From positions 372,001 through 436,000 of the forward strand of contig NZ_JBBKBA010000002.1 in assembly GCF_038404985.1 (NCBI RefSeq): a stretch of 64,000 nucleotides of DNA. The letters run 5' to 3'. This stretch comes from Ferrovibrio sp. MS7. GTDB taxonomy: Bacteria; Pseudomonadota; Alphaproteobacteria; Ferrovibrionales; Ferrovibrionaceae. The notes below the pieces were generated by a model that worked only from the letters and a program-made list of their open reading frames with translations, was not told the DNA's origin and made no database searches. The translations under genes were made by a program, and so were the position numbers. Positions 45,613 to 54,946 of this stretch are shown one piece after another. Within the stretch, counting starts at the first letter, position 1; the number at the start of each line of letters is the position of its first letter.

Positions 45613-46608
45613 ATGCTGATCAAACGCAAGCGCGGCTGGGAGATCAAGGAAAGCGAGATCACGCCGGAGCGGTATTTCCTCGACCGGCGCTCGGCGATTT
45701 TCGGCCTGGCCGGTGCCGCCGCCGTGGCCGCCACTGGCGGGATTGGGCGTACAGCCCTGGCACAGGCCAAGAATGCTCCCCAAACGTCTGGCCTGGTGGC
45801 GCCGGAACTCTACCCGGCCAAGCGCAACGAGGCCTATCAGGCCGGCCGCGAGTTGACCGAAGAAAAGGTCGCAACCAACTACAACAACTTCTACGAATTC
45901 GGCACCAACAAATACATCGCGGACTCGGCCCAGAAGCTGACCATCAAGCCCTGGCGCATCCAGATCGACGGCATGGTGGAAAAGCCGATTGAGATCGATG
46001 CCGAGGAGCTGATCCGCAAGATGCCGGTCGAAGAACGCATCTACCGCTTCCGCTGCGTTGAAGCCTGGGCGATGACGGTGCCATGGAGCGGCTTCCAGCT
46101 CAGCGAGCTGGTGAAATTCGCCAAGCCGGCGGGCGATCCGAAATACCTGCGCATGCAAACCTTCGTGCGCAGCGACGAGGCCCGCGGCCAGCGCCAGGAC
46201 TGGTATCCCTGGCCCTATACCGAAGGCCTCAGCATGGCGGAAGCAATGAACGAGATGGCCTTCATGGTCACCGGCGCCTATGGCAAGCCGCTGCCAAAGC
46301 AGATGGGCGCACCGATCCGGCTCGCCACACCGTGGAAATACGGCTTCAAGTCGGTGAAATCCATCGTGCGCTTTTCCTTCACCAACGAACGCCCGCGCAC
46401 CTTCTGGGAAGGCCTGGCGCCGGATGAATACGGCTTCTGGGCCAATGTGAATCCGGCGGTGGCGCATCCGCGCTGGAGCCAGGCGACGGAAGAGATTATC
46501 GGCACCGGCAAGCGCATCCCAAGCGTGATCTATAATGGCTATGGCGAGCAGGTGGCTGCGCTCTACAAGGATATCGAGGGCGGCACCGGCCGGAAGCTGT
46601 TCATGTAG
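45613..46608 (+). CDS. msrP: Protein-methionine-sulfoxide reductase catalytic subunit, molybdopterin enzyme
   Basis: A periplasmic molybdoenzyme (YedY/MsrP) that repairs oxidised methionine in envelope proteins. The 331-residue protein has a twin-arginine signal (LDRRSAIFGLAGAAAVAATGG), the Mo-ligand Cys in YRFRCVEAW (C148), and GSGxx-type segments such as RLATPWKYGFKSVKSI. The ATG of MLIKRKRG has AGGA in place; a longer frame starts in the dps terminator and is not credible. The haem membrane partner msrQ (yedZ) is not adjacent, so electrons may come from a distant gene product. Confidence 0.93.
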   Translation: MLIKRKRGWEIKESEITPERYFLDRRSAIFGLAGAAAVAATGGIGRTALAQAKNAPQTSGLVAPELYPAKRNEAYQAGRELTEEKVATNYNNFYEFGTNKYIADSAQKLTIKPWRIQIDGMVEKPIEIDAEELIRKMPVEERIYRFRCVEAWAMTVPWSGFQLSELVKFAKPAGDPKYLRMQTFVRSDEARGQRQDWYPWPYTEGLSMAEAMNEMAFMVTGAYGKPLPKQMGAPIRLATPWKYGFKSVKSIVRFSFTNERPRTFWEGLAPDEYGFWANVNPAVAHPRWSQATEEIIGTGKRIPSVIYNGYGEQVAALYKDIEGGTGRKLFM

Positions 46609-46656
46609 GGGCGGCGCGCTATAGTTCGCGTCCCTGATGTTTTCGCGGGACGCGAC

Positions 46657-47307
46657 ATGGCTACGCCTAAGTTGGTTATCTTCGATCTCGACGGCACGCT
46701 GGTGGATTCCGAGCCGCTGGCCAACCGCGTCTTCTATGAAAAGCTGGTGACGCTGGGTCTCGATGCCAGCATCAATCAAGCACGGGTGACGGAAGACTTC
46801 ACCGGCCTCAACCTGCAGAGCTGCTTCAAGCATGCGCGCGAGCATTATGGCCTGGAAATCCCCGAGGGTTTCCGGGACGCGCTGCAGGAAGCCACCTATG
46901 CCCGCATGCGCGCCGAATTGCAGCCGATCCCAGGCGTGCCGGCAATGCTGGAAGCCCTCGCCCTGCCGCGCTGCGTCGCGTCCTCCTCAGACCTTGAGAA
47001 AATCGCGCTGAGCCTGGAACTGACCGGGCTGCGGCCGCATTTCGGCGCGCATATCTTCAGTGCGGAACAGGTGGCGCGCGGCAAGCCGGAACCCGATGTG
47101 TTTCTGCATGCGGCGGCGCGGATGGGCGCATTGCCGGGTGATTGCCTGGTGGTGGAAGACAGCCTGCCCGGCGCCACGGCCGGTATTCGCGCCGGCATGC
47201 GGGTGCTGGCATTCCGCCCGGAACCCTCTGGCGCCGACCAGGCCTTCACTGCCCTGGGCTGCGAATTGCTGCGCGACATGGGCGCGCTACTGGGGCAGCT
47301 GAACTGA
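46657..47307 (+). CDS. HAD-family hydrolase (phosphoglycolate phosphatase/beta-PGM-like)
   Basis: A 216-residue HAD phosphatase. Motif I is FDLDGTLVDSEP, the cap domain is helical, motif II is CVASSSDLEKI, and motifs III/IV are ARGKPEPDVFLHAA and LVVEDSLPGATAGIRAGMRVL. Substrate unknown; such proteins often act on sugar phosphates. Transcribed after msrP with a 48-base gap. Confidence 0.92.
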   Translation: MATPKLVIFDLDGTLVDSEPLANRVFYEKLVTLGLDASINQARVTEDFTGLNLQSCFKHAREHYGLEIPEGFRDALQEATYARMRAELQPIPGVPAMLEALALPRCVASSSDLEKIALSLELTGLRPHFGAHIFSAEQVARGKPEPDVFLHAAARMGALPGDCLVVEDSLPGATAGIRAGMRVLAFRPEPSGADQAFTALGCELLRDMGALLGQLN

Positions 47308-47326
47308 TCCAGTCTGCTCAAAAAAA

Positions 47327-47351
47327 AACCGGCCGGGAAACCCAGCCGGTT
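47327..47351 (-). terminator. Terminator of the PAS kinase gene (minus strand)
   Basis: AACCGGC and GCCGGTT arms, extended by GGG/CCC, form a hairpin followed on the minus strand by eight T. It lies 200 bases beyond the kinase stop. A second GC hairpin (CCGCGCG/CGCGCGG, 47371-47389) lies between; the rest of this gap to 47557 shows nothing else. Confidence 0.75.
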
Positions 47352-47556
47352 AAGTCTTAACAGGGAGGCTCCGCGCGCGAGACGCGCGGACGGCCGGGAC
47401 AGCGGGGGAGCTGTCCACAGCCAAGTTTCTGGCCGAAGCCAAAAACCGGAAGATGCTGCGACGCAACATCTAACGAGGATGGATATAATGCCGTTACGGC
47501 GATTTGAGTATCCGTCGATTTGTCAGGCCAGCCATGCATCGACTGCATAACTACAC

Positions 47557-49767
47557 TCAGGGAGTCAGTCGCTCGACAGGCCCTGCCGGTTCAACCGGAA
47601 AATGTAGTTTCACACAAGTGCCGCGGCCGCGCTCGGAGTCGATCTCCAACTGGCCTTTGTGCAATTCGATCAAGCTCTTAACCAGCGGCAGGCCAAGGCC
47701 AGTGCCGCGCATCTGGGAAACCAGCGCGCTGTCCACCTGGCCAAACGGCTCCAGTGCTTTGCCGATATCCGCCGGGCTCATACCGACGCCAGTATCCTCG
47801 ACCACGAGGCTGACACCCCCATCCTCGCGGATTTCGGGATAAAAGGTCACACGCCCGCCGGATGGCGTGTATTTCACCGCGTTGGTCAGCAGGTTCACCA
47901 GCATCTGCTTGGCCAGGCGTTCATCGGCGGTGATTGGCAGACCATCGAAATCGGTCGGCCCGACAAGCTGCACCAGGCGATCAGCAGCCAGCGGCCGCAC
48001 CAGAGTGAGGCAATCGGCCTTGAGTCGGCTCCAGGGCACTTCGGCAAGATGCAGCTTCATCTTGCCGGCCTCGACCTTGGACAGGTCAAGGATATCGTCG
48101 ATCACCGCCAGCAAATGCCGGCCGGCAGCCAGGATATCGCCGGCATAGCGGTCGTATTGCGGCACGCCGGAACTGCCGAGCAATTGCAGCGCCATGATTT
48201 CCGAGAAGCCGATGATGGCATTCAGCGGGGTGCGCAATTCGTGGCTCATATGCGCCAGGAACTGGCTCTTGGCACGGTTGGCGAATTCCGCCTCCTGCAA
48301 CGCCTTGATCGCGGTACGCCGCGCTGTCTCCAGCGTCTCGGTGCGGGCCGCGAGTTCCTCCGCCTGTTTTCCCAGGCTCTCATTGGCAGCATGCAGGTCG
48401 CGCTCGCGCCGCTTCAGCTCGCTGATGTCGGTGATCAGCGAGGCAGTGCCGCCATCGCTCAGGCGGAAATCGCGGATCTGCAGCCAGCAGCGGTCGCGGG
48501 TGTCGTAGAAGATATGCGGCTCCCCGCGCGCCGCATCGAAGATACGGATGCGCTCGGCGGTCCAGGCAGCATAGTCGGTCTGCACCCCGGCCTCGGCAGG
48601 CAGCGGCCGGGCCCGCACCGATGCGGCGCAGACATCGATATGGCTCAGGCCACGGGCCGCATCCGGCGCCAAGCCGATAATGCCGGCATAGGCATGGTTG
48701 CAGATCAGCAGCTTCTGATCCGGGCCGAACAGCGCCACGCCATCGGGGATGGCGCTGACGGCATCGAGCAGGCGCTGTTCCACTTCCCGCAGCTTCACTT
48801 CCGAGGTGCGCCGCGCGGTGATGTCGTTCACCACGACCAGCGCCGATTCCTCTTCCGCATAGCGCATCGGCACCGCCGCCATGGTGGCCCAGATCACCAT
48901 GCCGCGCGCAGTGATCAGCTGGAATTCCTGATTCGCATCACTGCCGTCGAAAATGCGGGCATGATGCGCCGGGTCGAGCCTGGAGCGGATCGCTTCCACA
49001 CCGACGGCGATACCGAACAATTCCGCTGCTGGGCGATTGGAATAGAGGAAACCGCCATCACGGCGCCGCACCACCACGATGGGGAACGGCGCGGTATCCA
49101 GGATCGAACGCAGGCGGCTTTCGGTTTCCTGCGCCGCCTCGCTGGCGCGATCGCGCTCGCGGAGTGTCGCGCGCAGCCGGCCGACCAACAGGGCGCCGCG
49201 CGAAAAATAGCGATTGAGCCGCCAGGCGAAAGCAGCCAGCAACGCCAACAGCACCACACCCACCAAGGCCAGGATCAGGCTGGCACGGTCGCCACGCCAC
49301 GCCATCAACAGGATTGACGGCAAAATCGCCGGCACCCCGATCAGGCCGGACAGCGGCAGATGTGCCGCCACGGTCAGTGTACCCGACACCACCATGCCCA
49401 TGATGCAAAGCAAGGCCAGCATGGTCTCTTCGGTGCGCGGTGCAATCAGCGTGGCGGCCAGGATGGCGCCGAGCAGCAGGCCATTGAGGCAATAAGCCGC
49501 GCCGAACAGTCGCCGCCAGTTGACCGCACGTTCGAACTCGCGGCGGCGGGGATCAAGGCGAAAACGGGCATGCAGCAGGAATTGCAGCGCCAGCACCAGC
49601 GCGATGCCGACGAAATAGCTATAGCGCCACAGAGCGTCGACATGATCGCGCAGCAACTGCGTGACCAGGAAGGCGACAAGGCCCTGCGCCACCATGTCGA
49701 ACGGCCGGCGCACCCGCACCAGCAGCTCGTTCAGGCGCGGAATAACCTGGTCCGGTTGTGATCGCAT
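47557..49767 (-). CDS. Membrane-bound PAS sensor histidine kinase
   Basis: A 736-residue kinase. The N-terminal half-membrane part has about six hydrophobic helices (residues 30-190). Then come a coiled linker, a PAS domain near 230-340 (FPIVVVRRRDGGFLYSNRPAAELFG), a second PAS near 345-460 (ALFGPDQKLLICNHAYAGIIG), a coiled coil, HisKA with the His in FLAHMSHELRTPLNAIIGFSEIM, and HATPase with LLTNAVKYTPSGG, VEDTGVGM and GTGLGLPLVKSLIELH. It has no receiver domain. The ATG MRSQPDQ is chosen over an upstream TTG. LysR precedes it closely. Confidence 0.93.
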   Translation of the reverse strand: MRSQPDQVIPRLNELLVRVRRPFDMVAQGLVAFLVTQLLRDHVDALWRYSYFVGIALVLALQFLLHARFRLDPRRREFERAVNWRRLFGAAYCLNGLLLGAILAATLIAPRTEETMLALLCIMGMVVSGTLTVAAHLPLSGLIGVPAILPSILLMAWRGDRASLILALVGVVLLALLAAFAWRLNRYFSRGALLVGRLRATLRERDRASEAAQETESRLRSILDTAPFPIVVVRRRDGGFLYSNRPAAELFGIAVGVEAIRSRLDPAHHARIFDGSDANQEFQLITARGMVIWATMAAVPMRYAEEESALVVVNDITARRTSEVKLREVEQRLLDAVSAIPDGVALFGPDQKLLICNHAYAGIIGLAPDAARGLSHIDVCAASVRARPLPAEAGVQTDYAAWTAERIRIFDAARGEPHIFYDTRDRCWLQIRDFRLSDGGTASLITDISELKRRERDLHAANESLGKQAEELAARTETLETARRTAIKALQEAEFANRAKSQFLAHMSHELRTPLNAIIGFSEIMALQLLGSSGVPQYDRYAGDILAAGRHLLAVIDDILDLSKVEAGKMKLHLAEVPWSRLKADCLTLVRPLAADRLVQLVGPTDFDGLPITADERLAKQMLVNLLTNAVKYTPSGGRVTFYPEIREDGGVSLVVEDTGVGMSPADIGKALEPFGQVDSALVSQMRGTGLGLPLVKSLIELHKGQLEIDSERGRGTCVKLHFPVEPAGPVERLTP

Positions 49768-49775
49768 AGGCGACT

Positions 49776-50672
49776 TCAATACTGCCAATCGGCGACTTTG
49801 CGAAGCAGGAAATCCCGGAACACGGCCAGCCGCTTGGTGGCACGCAATTCTTCTGGATAGACAAGATAGGTGTCGAAAGCCGGGCCATCGACATTTGGCA
49901 GCACGCGAACCACGCGCGGGTTATTCTGCACTAGGTAGTCCGGCATGGCGGCGATGCCGAGTCCGCTCGCCACTGCCTGCAGCACGCCATAGACATTGTT
50001 GATGCTGAGCACTGGCTCGCGCGGCCGCGTCGACTCACCAGCCGTGAGCAACCAGTTCAGGTTGTTGAAATGCGCCGGCGCTTCCTCACCGTAAACGATG
50101 ATGCGGTGGCGATCGAGATCCGCCACGGTCTGCGGCGCGCCATGGCGTGTCACGTAATCCACCGACGCATAGATGTGATTATGCACGGTGATCAGCTTGC
50201 GTTGCACCAGATCGGACTGAGTCGGCTTCCACATGCGGATCGCCACGTCCGCTTCGCGCATCGAGAGATCGAGTTCGTGATCGTCCACCAGCAGCGAGAT
50301 GCGGATATCAGGATAGAGATCCATGAATTCCTTCAGCCGCGGTGCCAGCCAGACGGTGCCGAAGGTGACGGTGGAGGTGACGCGCAGGTCGCCAGACGGT
50401 TTGTCCTTGCTGTCGGCAATCATCGCTTCCGCCACCGCCAGGCGCGAGAAGATGTCGCGCGCGGTGCGGAACAGCAATTCACCCTGTTCGGTGAGGATCA
50501 GGCCACGGGCATGGCGGTGGAACAGCGTGGTGTTGAGCTGGGTTTCCAGCGCGCCGATCTGGCGGCTCACTGCCGATTGCGACAGGCCGAGTTGCTCGCC
50601 GGCATGGGTGAGGCTGCCAGCCTCCGCGACCGCATGGAAAATGCGCAGCTTGTCCCAGTCCAGCGCCGACAT
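49776..50672 (-). CDS. LysR family transcriptional regulator
   Basis: A 298-residue LysR protein. The N-terminal winged helix is LRIFHAVAEAGSLTHAGEQLGLSQSAVSRQIGALE (residues 8-45), followed by the linker helix and a periplasmic-binding-type effector domain with VTSTVTFGTVWLAPRLKEFM. In many alphaproteobacteria a LysR gene of this kind follows trxB, as here (32-base gap). Effector unknown. Confidence 0.94.
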   Translation of the reverse strand: MSALDWDKLRIFHAVAEAGSLTHAGEQLGLSQSAVSRQIGALETQLNTTLFHRHARGLILTEQGELLFRTARDIFSRLAVAEAMIADSKDKPSGDLRVTSTVTFGTVWLAPRLKEFMDLYPDIRISLLVDDHELDLSMREADVAIRMWKPTQSDLVQRKLITVHNHIYASVDYVTRHGAPQTVADLDRHRIIVYGEEAPAHFNNLNWLLTAGESTRPREPVLSINNVYGVLQAVASGLGIAAMPDYLVQNNPRVVRVLPNVDGPAFDTYLVYPEELRATKRLAVFRDFLLRKVADWQY

Positions 50673-50704
50673 CGTTCTGTTGCCCCCTCCCCCACGCCGG
50701 GGGG

Positions 50705-51673
50705 TTAATCAGCCGCTTCGGCGGCGTGGTGCGAATGCTCCGCGATGAATTTTTCCGCTTCCAGCGCCGCCATGCAACCGGTACCGGCCGCCGTTACCGC
50801 CTGGCGATAGATTTTATCCTGCACATCGCCGGCCGCGAATACGCCGGGAATGGTTGTCTGCGTCGTACCCGGCTTGGTGGTGATGTAGCCTTCCGCATCC
50901 AGCGGCAACTGGCCCTGGAACAGCGTGGTATTCGGCGTATGGCCAATGGCGATGAACACGCCATCGGTGGCGAGCGTCTGCACCGCGCCGGTCTTCACGT
51001 TCTTGAGCCGCACGGCATTGACGCCCTTCGGCTCCTCGCCGCCCTGGATCTCGTCGATCACATGGTCCCACACCACCTTGATCTTCGGATTGGCGAAGAG
51101 GCGATCCTGCAGGATCTTCTCGGCGCGGAAACCGTCGCGGCGATGCACCACGGTGACTTCCGCCGCGTGATTGGTGAGATAGAGCGCTTCTTCCACGGCG
51201 GTATTGCCGCCGCCGACCACCACCACCTTCTTGCCACGGAAGAAGAAGCCATCGCAGGTGGCGCAGGCGGAAACACCGAAACCCTGGAAAGCCTGCTCGC
51301 TCGGCAGGCCGAGCCAGCGCGCCTGGGCACCCGTGGCGATGATCAGCGCGTCAGCGATGTAGCTATCGCCGGAATCGCCCTTGGCGACGAAAGGCCGCTT
51401 CGAGAGGTCGATCTCGGTGATGATGTCATGAATGATCTCGGTGCCGACATGCTTGGCCTGAGCTTCCATCTGCTCCATCAGCCAGGGGCCCTGGATCACC
51501 TCGGCGAACCCGGGATAGTTCTCGACATCCGTGGTGATGGTGAGCTGGCCGCCAGGCTGCAGGCCATGCACCATGATCGGCTTCAGCGACGCGCGCGCGG
51601 CATAGATCGCAGCGGTGGCGCCGGCCGGGCCGGAACCGAGGATCAGGACTTTGGTGCGAAAGGTCTGTGCCAT
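50705..51673 (-). CDS. trxB: Thioredoxin-disulfide reductase
   Basis: An NADPH-dependent flavoprotein of 322 residues, typical length. FAD binding: VLILGSGPAGATAAIYAARA; the redox-active disulfide is C137-A-T-C140; NADPH binding: VVVVGGGNTAVEEALYL; C-terminal FAD contact: GVFAAGDVQDKIYRQAVTAAG. The start MAQTFRT has AAAGAG before it; an 80-residue upstream extension in frame is not credible. It supplies reduced thioredoxin in the cytoplasm. Confidence 0.97.
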   Translation of the reverse strand: MAQTFRTKVLILGSGPAGATAAIYAARASLKPIMVHGLQPGGQLTITTDVENYPGFAEVIQGPWLMEQMEAQAKHVGTEIIHDIITEIDLSKRPFVAKGDSGDSYIADALIIATGAQARWLGLPSEQAFQGFGVSACATCDGFFFRGKKVVVVGGGNTAVEEALYLTNHAAEVTVVHRRDGFRAEKILQDRLFANPKIKVVWDHVIDEIQGGEEPKGVNAVRLKNVKTGAVQTLATDGVFIAIGHTPNTTLFQGQLPLDAEGYITTKPGTTQTTIPGVFAAGDVQDKIYRQAVTAAGTGCMAALEAEKFIAEHSHHAAEAAD

Positions 51674-51720
51674 CTCTTTAACTTTCTCGTCTCGCAGTGC
51701 GTCACTCGTCTGGCAGCGCG

Positions 51721-53727
51721 TCAGAAGCCGAACATATGATCCAGGCAGAAGCTCTGCCGGCCGTGCTGCAGGCCATGGAAGCCGAACAGCCGGCAGGTAA
51801 CATCGCGGACCTGAACCCAGGCGCCGGCGCCGGCGCGCTGACGCGCCGCCTCGCCAAACAGCGCTGATACCTTGAAGAAATAGGAGCCGCCATGGGGAAT
51901 GGCAATGTCGCACTCCGCCACCGGGCGGTATTGGCCATCGAACAGGGTCAGCTTGGTCTCCGAGGCACCAGGGCCGTAGCTGTCGGCCGGCAGCGAGGCC
52001 GGATAGACCAGATGGCAGATCGAGTCGAAAGGAGCATCGCCCAACCGCAGGAACAGCCGGGTTGTCAGCCCCGGCGGCCGGTGCGTGTAGCTCTGCGGCT
52101 CGTCGCGGTAGGTGATCGGCATATTGTAGATATGCGCGCCGAAAATAGTTTCGGCCTGATGGCCGGAGGCGCGCTGCTCATAAAGCCCGAGCGCATGCAG
52201 CCAGCCATCGCCTTCGCCGCCCTCGCGGAAGTCGTAGAGATATTCCACATGGCCGTAGCCTGAGGGCATGGCCTTGCCGGCAGCTTTCACCCAGGCATCG
52301 ATATCGGCGGGCCGCGACTCGCGCCGCGCCAGACGGCCGAGATACTCCTCCGCCACCGTCTCGCCGGAAGCGTCGATCAAGGCCACGCGCAGCGGCAGTT
52401 CGTTCTGCGCCGTCGACATCGGCGTCGGCAAGGTCACCGAACGCCATTCATCCACCGGCAGGATCGGCAGCGGCATGATGTAACCCTTGCCGATCAGGCC
52501 GCCGAGCTTCGGCAAATTCGGATCCGGCTTGAGGTCGATACGCTCGACATTGGCATGCGCGATGCGCCGGCGACCCGGCTTGGCATTGCCCTCGCCCTGC
52601 ACGATTTCGTAGCGCGGGCGCACGAAATAGCGCCCGGCCTGAATTTCGATCTGGTCCGGGAAACGCGCCTCGGGCAGCAGCGCACCGAGATCCACCGCCA
52701 CGGTGCCGAATGGCGGCACTTCCTGGCCATACCAGGAGATCGCCTGAGCACCCATCAGATTGATGCCGATGGCGCCGGCCGGAATGGTCAGTGGGTGGCT
52801 GTTCTGTACCCAGAGCAGCAGCTTCTCGCCATCCTTCGGCGCCGGCACGCCGGCATAGAGATCCGCCGGCCAGGCATTGGCGTCATGGGTGCAGGAAAGC
52901 TGCAGGCCCGAATCAGAGAAACTGTCGAGCGCGTATTTGACCACATCATGGCCCCTCACGCGCAGGGCATGCAGAAACAGCGAGCCGACGAAATCGTCGA
53001 GGCCGAAACGCTGGCGCACATCACGGCTGTCGATGGCAATGGAGTGGAAGGCACCGCCAAGATTTTCCTCGGTCCATTCCGCCAGCACGCGGCCATCGGC
53101 ACCAAACAGGCAGCACCACAAAGCCGGTGCCTCGGCGCCATAGCCGGTCCAGTAATTCGCCGTCACCACCTTGGTATGCAGGCCATCGTTGCCATTGGCC
53201 GCGCTGGCAGCTTCATCGCGCAGGAAAGCAAAATTGGTGGCGAAATTGATCGGATCGAGGTAGCGACCGCGATTGCTGAGCCAGGTATCGGGCAGCCGCA
53301 TGGCATCAAGCGTCAGCACCTCGCAGCCCGGCGGCAGCAGGCGTTCGATCTGCTTGGCCAACAGTTGCGCGTCAAACGCCGTGATCAGCACGCCATCGGG
53401 CTTGAGCGCCTTGATGTCGGTTACTGGCCGGGTGGTGAGCCCAAGCCGGGTCTGGCCGATATCCTCCACGCGCTGCACCAGCACGGCAGCGAGATTGTCG
53501 CGCGGCACCGGGAAGAAGGCATTGAAATGCTCGGCAGCCGGCGAGGGTTCCGGGTCGTAGACCACCAGGCGCTGGAATTTTGCCAGACTGGCGGCGAGTT
53601 CCCGTCCCTGCGCCATGGTGCGGGGGTGCCCTAAGGCCTTGAACAGGCTATGGCCGCCGAAATTATTGCCCGGACGCCAGCCGCCACGGGCGTCCTGGTT
53701 GGAAAACGTCTCGAATTTGAGCGCCAT
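51721..53727 (-). CDS. Unrecognised 668-residue protein beside trxB
   Basis: I do not recognise this family. The first 160 residues look like an alpha/beta nucleotide- or substrate-binding unit (KFQRLVVYDPEPSPAAEHFN, KPDGVLITAFDAQLLAKQIE, GCEVLTLDAMRLP). The rest appears beta-rich, with many aromatic residues and segments such as LWCCLFGADGRVLAEW, GINLMGAQAISWYGQEVPPFGTVAVDLGALLPEA and GGSYFFKVSALFG. There is no signal peptide or transmembrane helix. The start MALKFETF is chosen from composition; a 32-residue extension exists. It lies 47 bases upstream of trxB on the same strand, so co-transcription is likely. Function unknown. Confidence 0.75.
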   Translation of the reverse strand: MALKFETFSNQDARGGWRPGNNFGGHSLFKALGHPRTMAQGRELAASLAKFQRLVVYDPEPSPAAEHFNAFFPVPRDNLAAVLVQRVEDIGQTRLGLTTRPVTDIKALKPDGVLITAFDAQLLAKQIERLLPPGCEVLTLDAMRLPDTWLSNRGRYLDPINFATNFAFLRDEAASAANGNDGLHTKVVTANYWTGYGAEAPALWCCLFGADGRVLAEWTEENLGGAFHSIAIDSRDVRQRFGLDDFVGSLFLHALRVRGHDVVKYALDSFSDSGLQLSCTHDANAWPADLYAGVPAPKDGEKLLLWVQNSHPLTIPAGAIGINLMGAQAISWYGQEVPPFGTVAVDLGALLPEARFPDQIEIQAGRYFVRPRYEIVQGEGNAKPGRRRIAHANVERIDLKPDPNLPKLGGLIGKGYIMPLPILPVDEWRSVTLPTPMSTAQNELPLRVALIDASGETVAEEYLGRLARRESRPADIDAWVKAAGKAMPSGYGHVEYLYDFREGGEGDGWLHALGLYEQRASGHQAETIFGAHIYNMPITYRDEPQSYTHRPPGLTTRLFLRLGDAPFDSICHLVYPASLPADSYGPGASETKLTLFDGQYRPVAECDIAIPHGGSYFFKVSALFGEAARQRAGAGAWVQVRDVTCRLFGFHGLQHGRQSFCLDHMFGF

Positions 53728-53846
53728 GCGGGCCTGGGCCTTTAGTCTGAAAGCGTGCGGCGGGACGGTAGCACTGCGACCGCCCCACATAAATCGCTTC
53801 GGCCTCGTTTTTTCCCTGCCCACCCCCTTGGAACGGGTGGCATTTG

Positions 53847-53852
53847 TATAAT
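53847..53852 (+). promoter_or_regulatory. Candidate -10 promoter element of the Lrp gene
   Basis: A perfect TATAAT lies 35 bases before the Lrp ATG. A CCACCC...GGGTGG inverted repeat (53820-53840) lies immediately upstream and could be the autoregulatory site; no good -35 hexamer is visible at 17 bases, so activator dependence is possible. Confidence 0.5.
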
Positions 53853-53886
53853 ATTATTGCGCGACGGGGCGCCAGTAGGAATTTTT

Positions 53887-54384
53887 ATGCAAAAAGTTAA
53901 GCTCGATCAGATCGACCGCAAGATCCTTGCCGATCTGCAGGCCGATGGCCGCATGACCAACGTGGATCTCGCCCAACGGGTGGGGATTTCCGCCCCGCCC
54001 TGCCTGCGCCGGGTACGAGCGCTGGAGGAGGCTGGCTATATCAAGGGCTACCATGCCGAGTTGAACGCCCAGTTGCTCGGCTACGGCGTCACCGTGTTCG
54101 CAATGGTGGGCCTGAACAGCCAGGCCGAGCATGACCTGGTGGCCTTCGAGCAAACCGTGGCCGGCTGGGCGCAGGTGCGCGAATGCCACATGCTGGCCGG
54201 CGAGAACGATTTCATTCTCAAGGTGGTGGCCCGCGACTGGGACGCCTACCAGACCTTCCTGACCAAGGAACTGACGGCGTTGCAGAATGTGGCGCATGTG
54301 AAGACCGCGCTGACCATCCGCTGCTCCAAGAGCGAGCCGGGCGTACCGGTGGACATGCCGACCGACGACGCCACGGTGGATTAA
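53887..54384 (+). CDS. Lrp/AsnC family transcriptional regulator
   Basis: A 165-residue regulator. Helix-turn-helix: LDQIDRKILADLQADGRMTNVDLAQRVGISAPPCLRRVRALEEAGYI; the RAM effector domain has VTVFAMVGLNSQAEHDLVAFE, ECHMLAGENDFILKVVARDWDAYQTFL. The ATG of MQKVKLDQ has TAGGA before it; a 44-codon extension is unsupported. It is divergent from the unknown gene and trxB; lrp-trxB-lysR neighbourhoods are common in alphaproteobacteria. Confidence 0.94.
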   Translation: MQKVKLDQIDRKILADLQADGRMTNVDLAQRVGISAPPCLRRVRALEEAGYIKGYHAELNAQLLGYGVTVFAMVGLNSQAEHDLVAFEQTVAGWAQVRECHMLAGENDFILKVVARDWDAYQTFLTKELTALQNVAHVKTALTIRCSKSEPGVPVDMPTDDATVD

Positions 54385-54403
54385 AACCAGCCAGGCGCCG
54401 GCA

Positions 54404-54814
54404 TTACCGCCGGGGCGGCAACCCTTCAAATTGCAGCAGTTGTTCCGGGATGACGTGAAAATCCTGCCGGTCCATCGTGTAGATCGCCATTTTCGGCCCG
54501 CCGAACTTTGCCGGCTCGTCCAGCGTGCCGATCTTCAGCACCACGGCCGGCAGACCCGGACGGCGGGTGATCAGATGGGTACCGCAATCGGGGCAGAATT
54601 CCCGCGTCACCGGCTGCTCCAGATCGCTGCGGGTGAATAACTTCGGCTCGCCGCTGGTATAGCTGAAGCCCTGGGCCGGCATGAGCATGAACAGGTTCGG
54701 CGCGCCGCCACTGATATACTGGCATTCGCGGCAATGGCATTGCGCCTTCATGATCGGATCGCCCTCGGCGCGATAGCGCAGCTTGCCGCAATAGCATCCA
54801 CCTTCCAGCGTCAT
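54404..54814 (-). CDS. GFA-domain protein (glutathione-dependent formaldehyde-activating enzyme-like)
   Basis: A 136-residue zinc-binding protein. The ligand cysteines appear in GGCYCGKLRY, CHCRECQYISGGAP and EFCPDCGTHLI, the CENP-V/GFA pattern. Only some members act on formaldehyde and glutathione, so the enzymatic name is not warranted. GGAGGGTGTG precedes the ATG of MTLEGG. Confidence 0.92.
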   Translation of the reverse strand: MTLEGGCYCGKLRYRAEGDPIMKAQCHCRECQYISGGAPNLFMLMPAQGFSYTSGEPKLFTRSDLEQPVTREFCPDCGTHLITRRPGLPAVVLKIGTLDEPAKFGGPKMAIYTMDRQDFHVIPEQLLQFEGLPPRR

Positions 54815-54896
54815 CACACCCTCCCTCATTGATCTTGGTGGCATTATCCGTCGCGGCAGCAGGCCGCGGTCAAGCATTGCGGCGGGCAAAAAAATA

Positions 54897-54921
54897 CCCG
54901 GCCGAAACGAGTTCGGCCGGG
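54897..54921 (-). terminator. Intrinsic terminator of the MHS-type carrier
   Basis: CCCGGCCGAA and TTCGGCCGGG form a perfect 10-base stem with a 5-base loop; on the minus strand a run of seven T follows closely. Confidence 0.92.
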
Positions 54922-54946
54922 CTCATGCCAGGGCAGGACTGCTCAG

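Noticed and set aside
51721-53727. N,N-dimethylformamidase large subunit-like assignment
   Set aside because: The length and some aromatic segments suggested it, but I see no convincing shared motif, so it is left as unknown.
54404-54814. A formaldehyde detoxification enzyme
   Set aside because: The GFA domain alone does not prove this reaction and no adhC or fghA neighbour is present.
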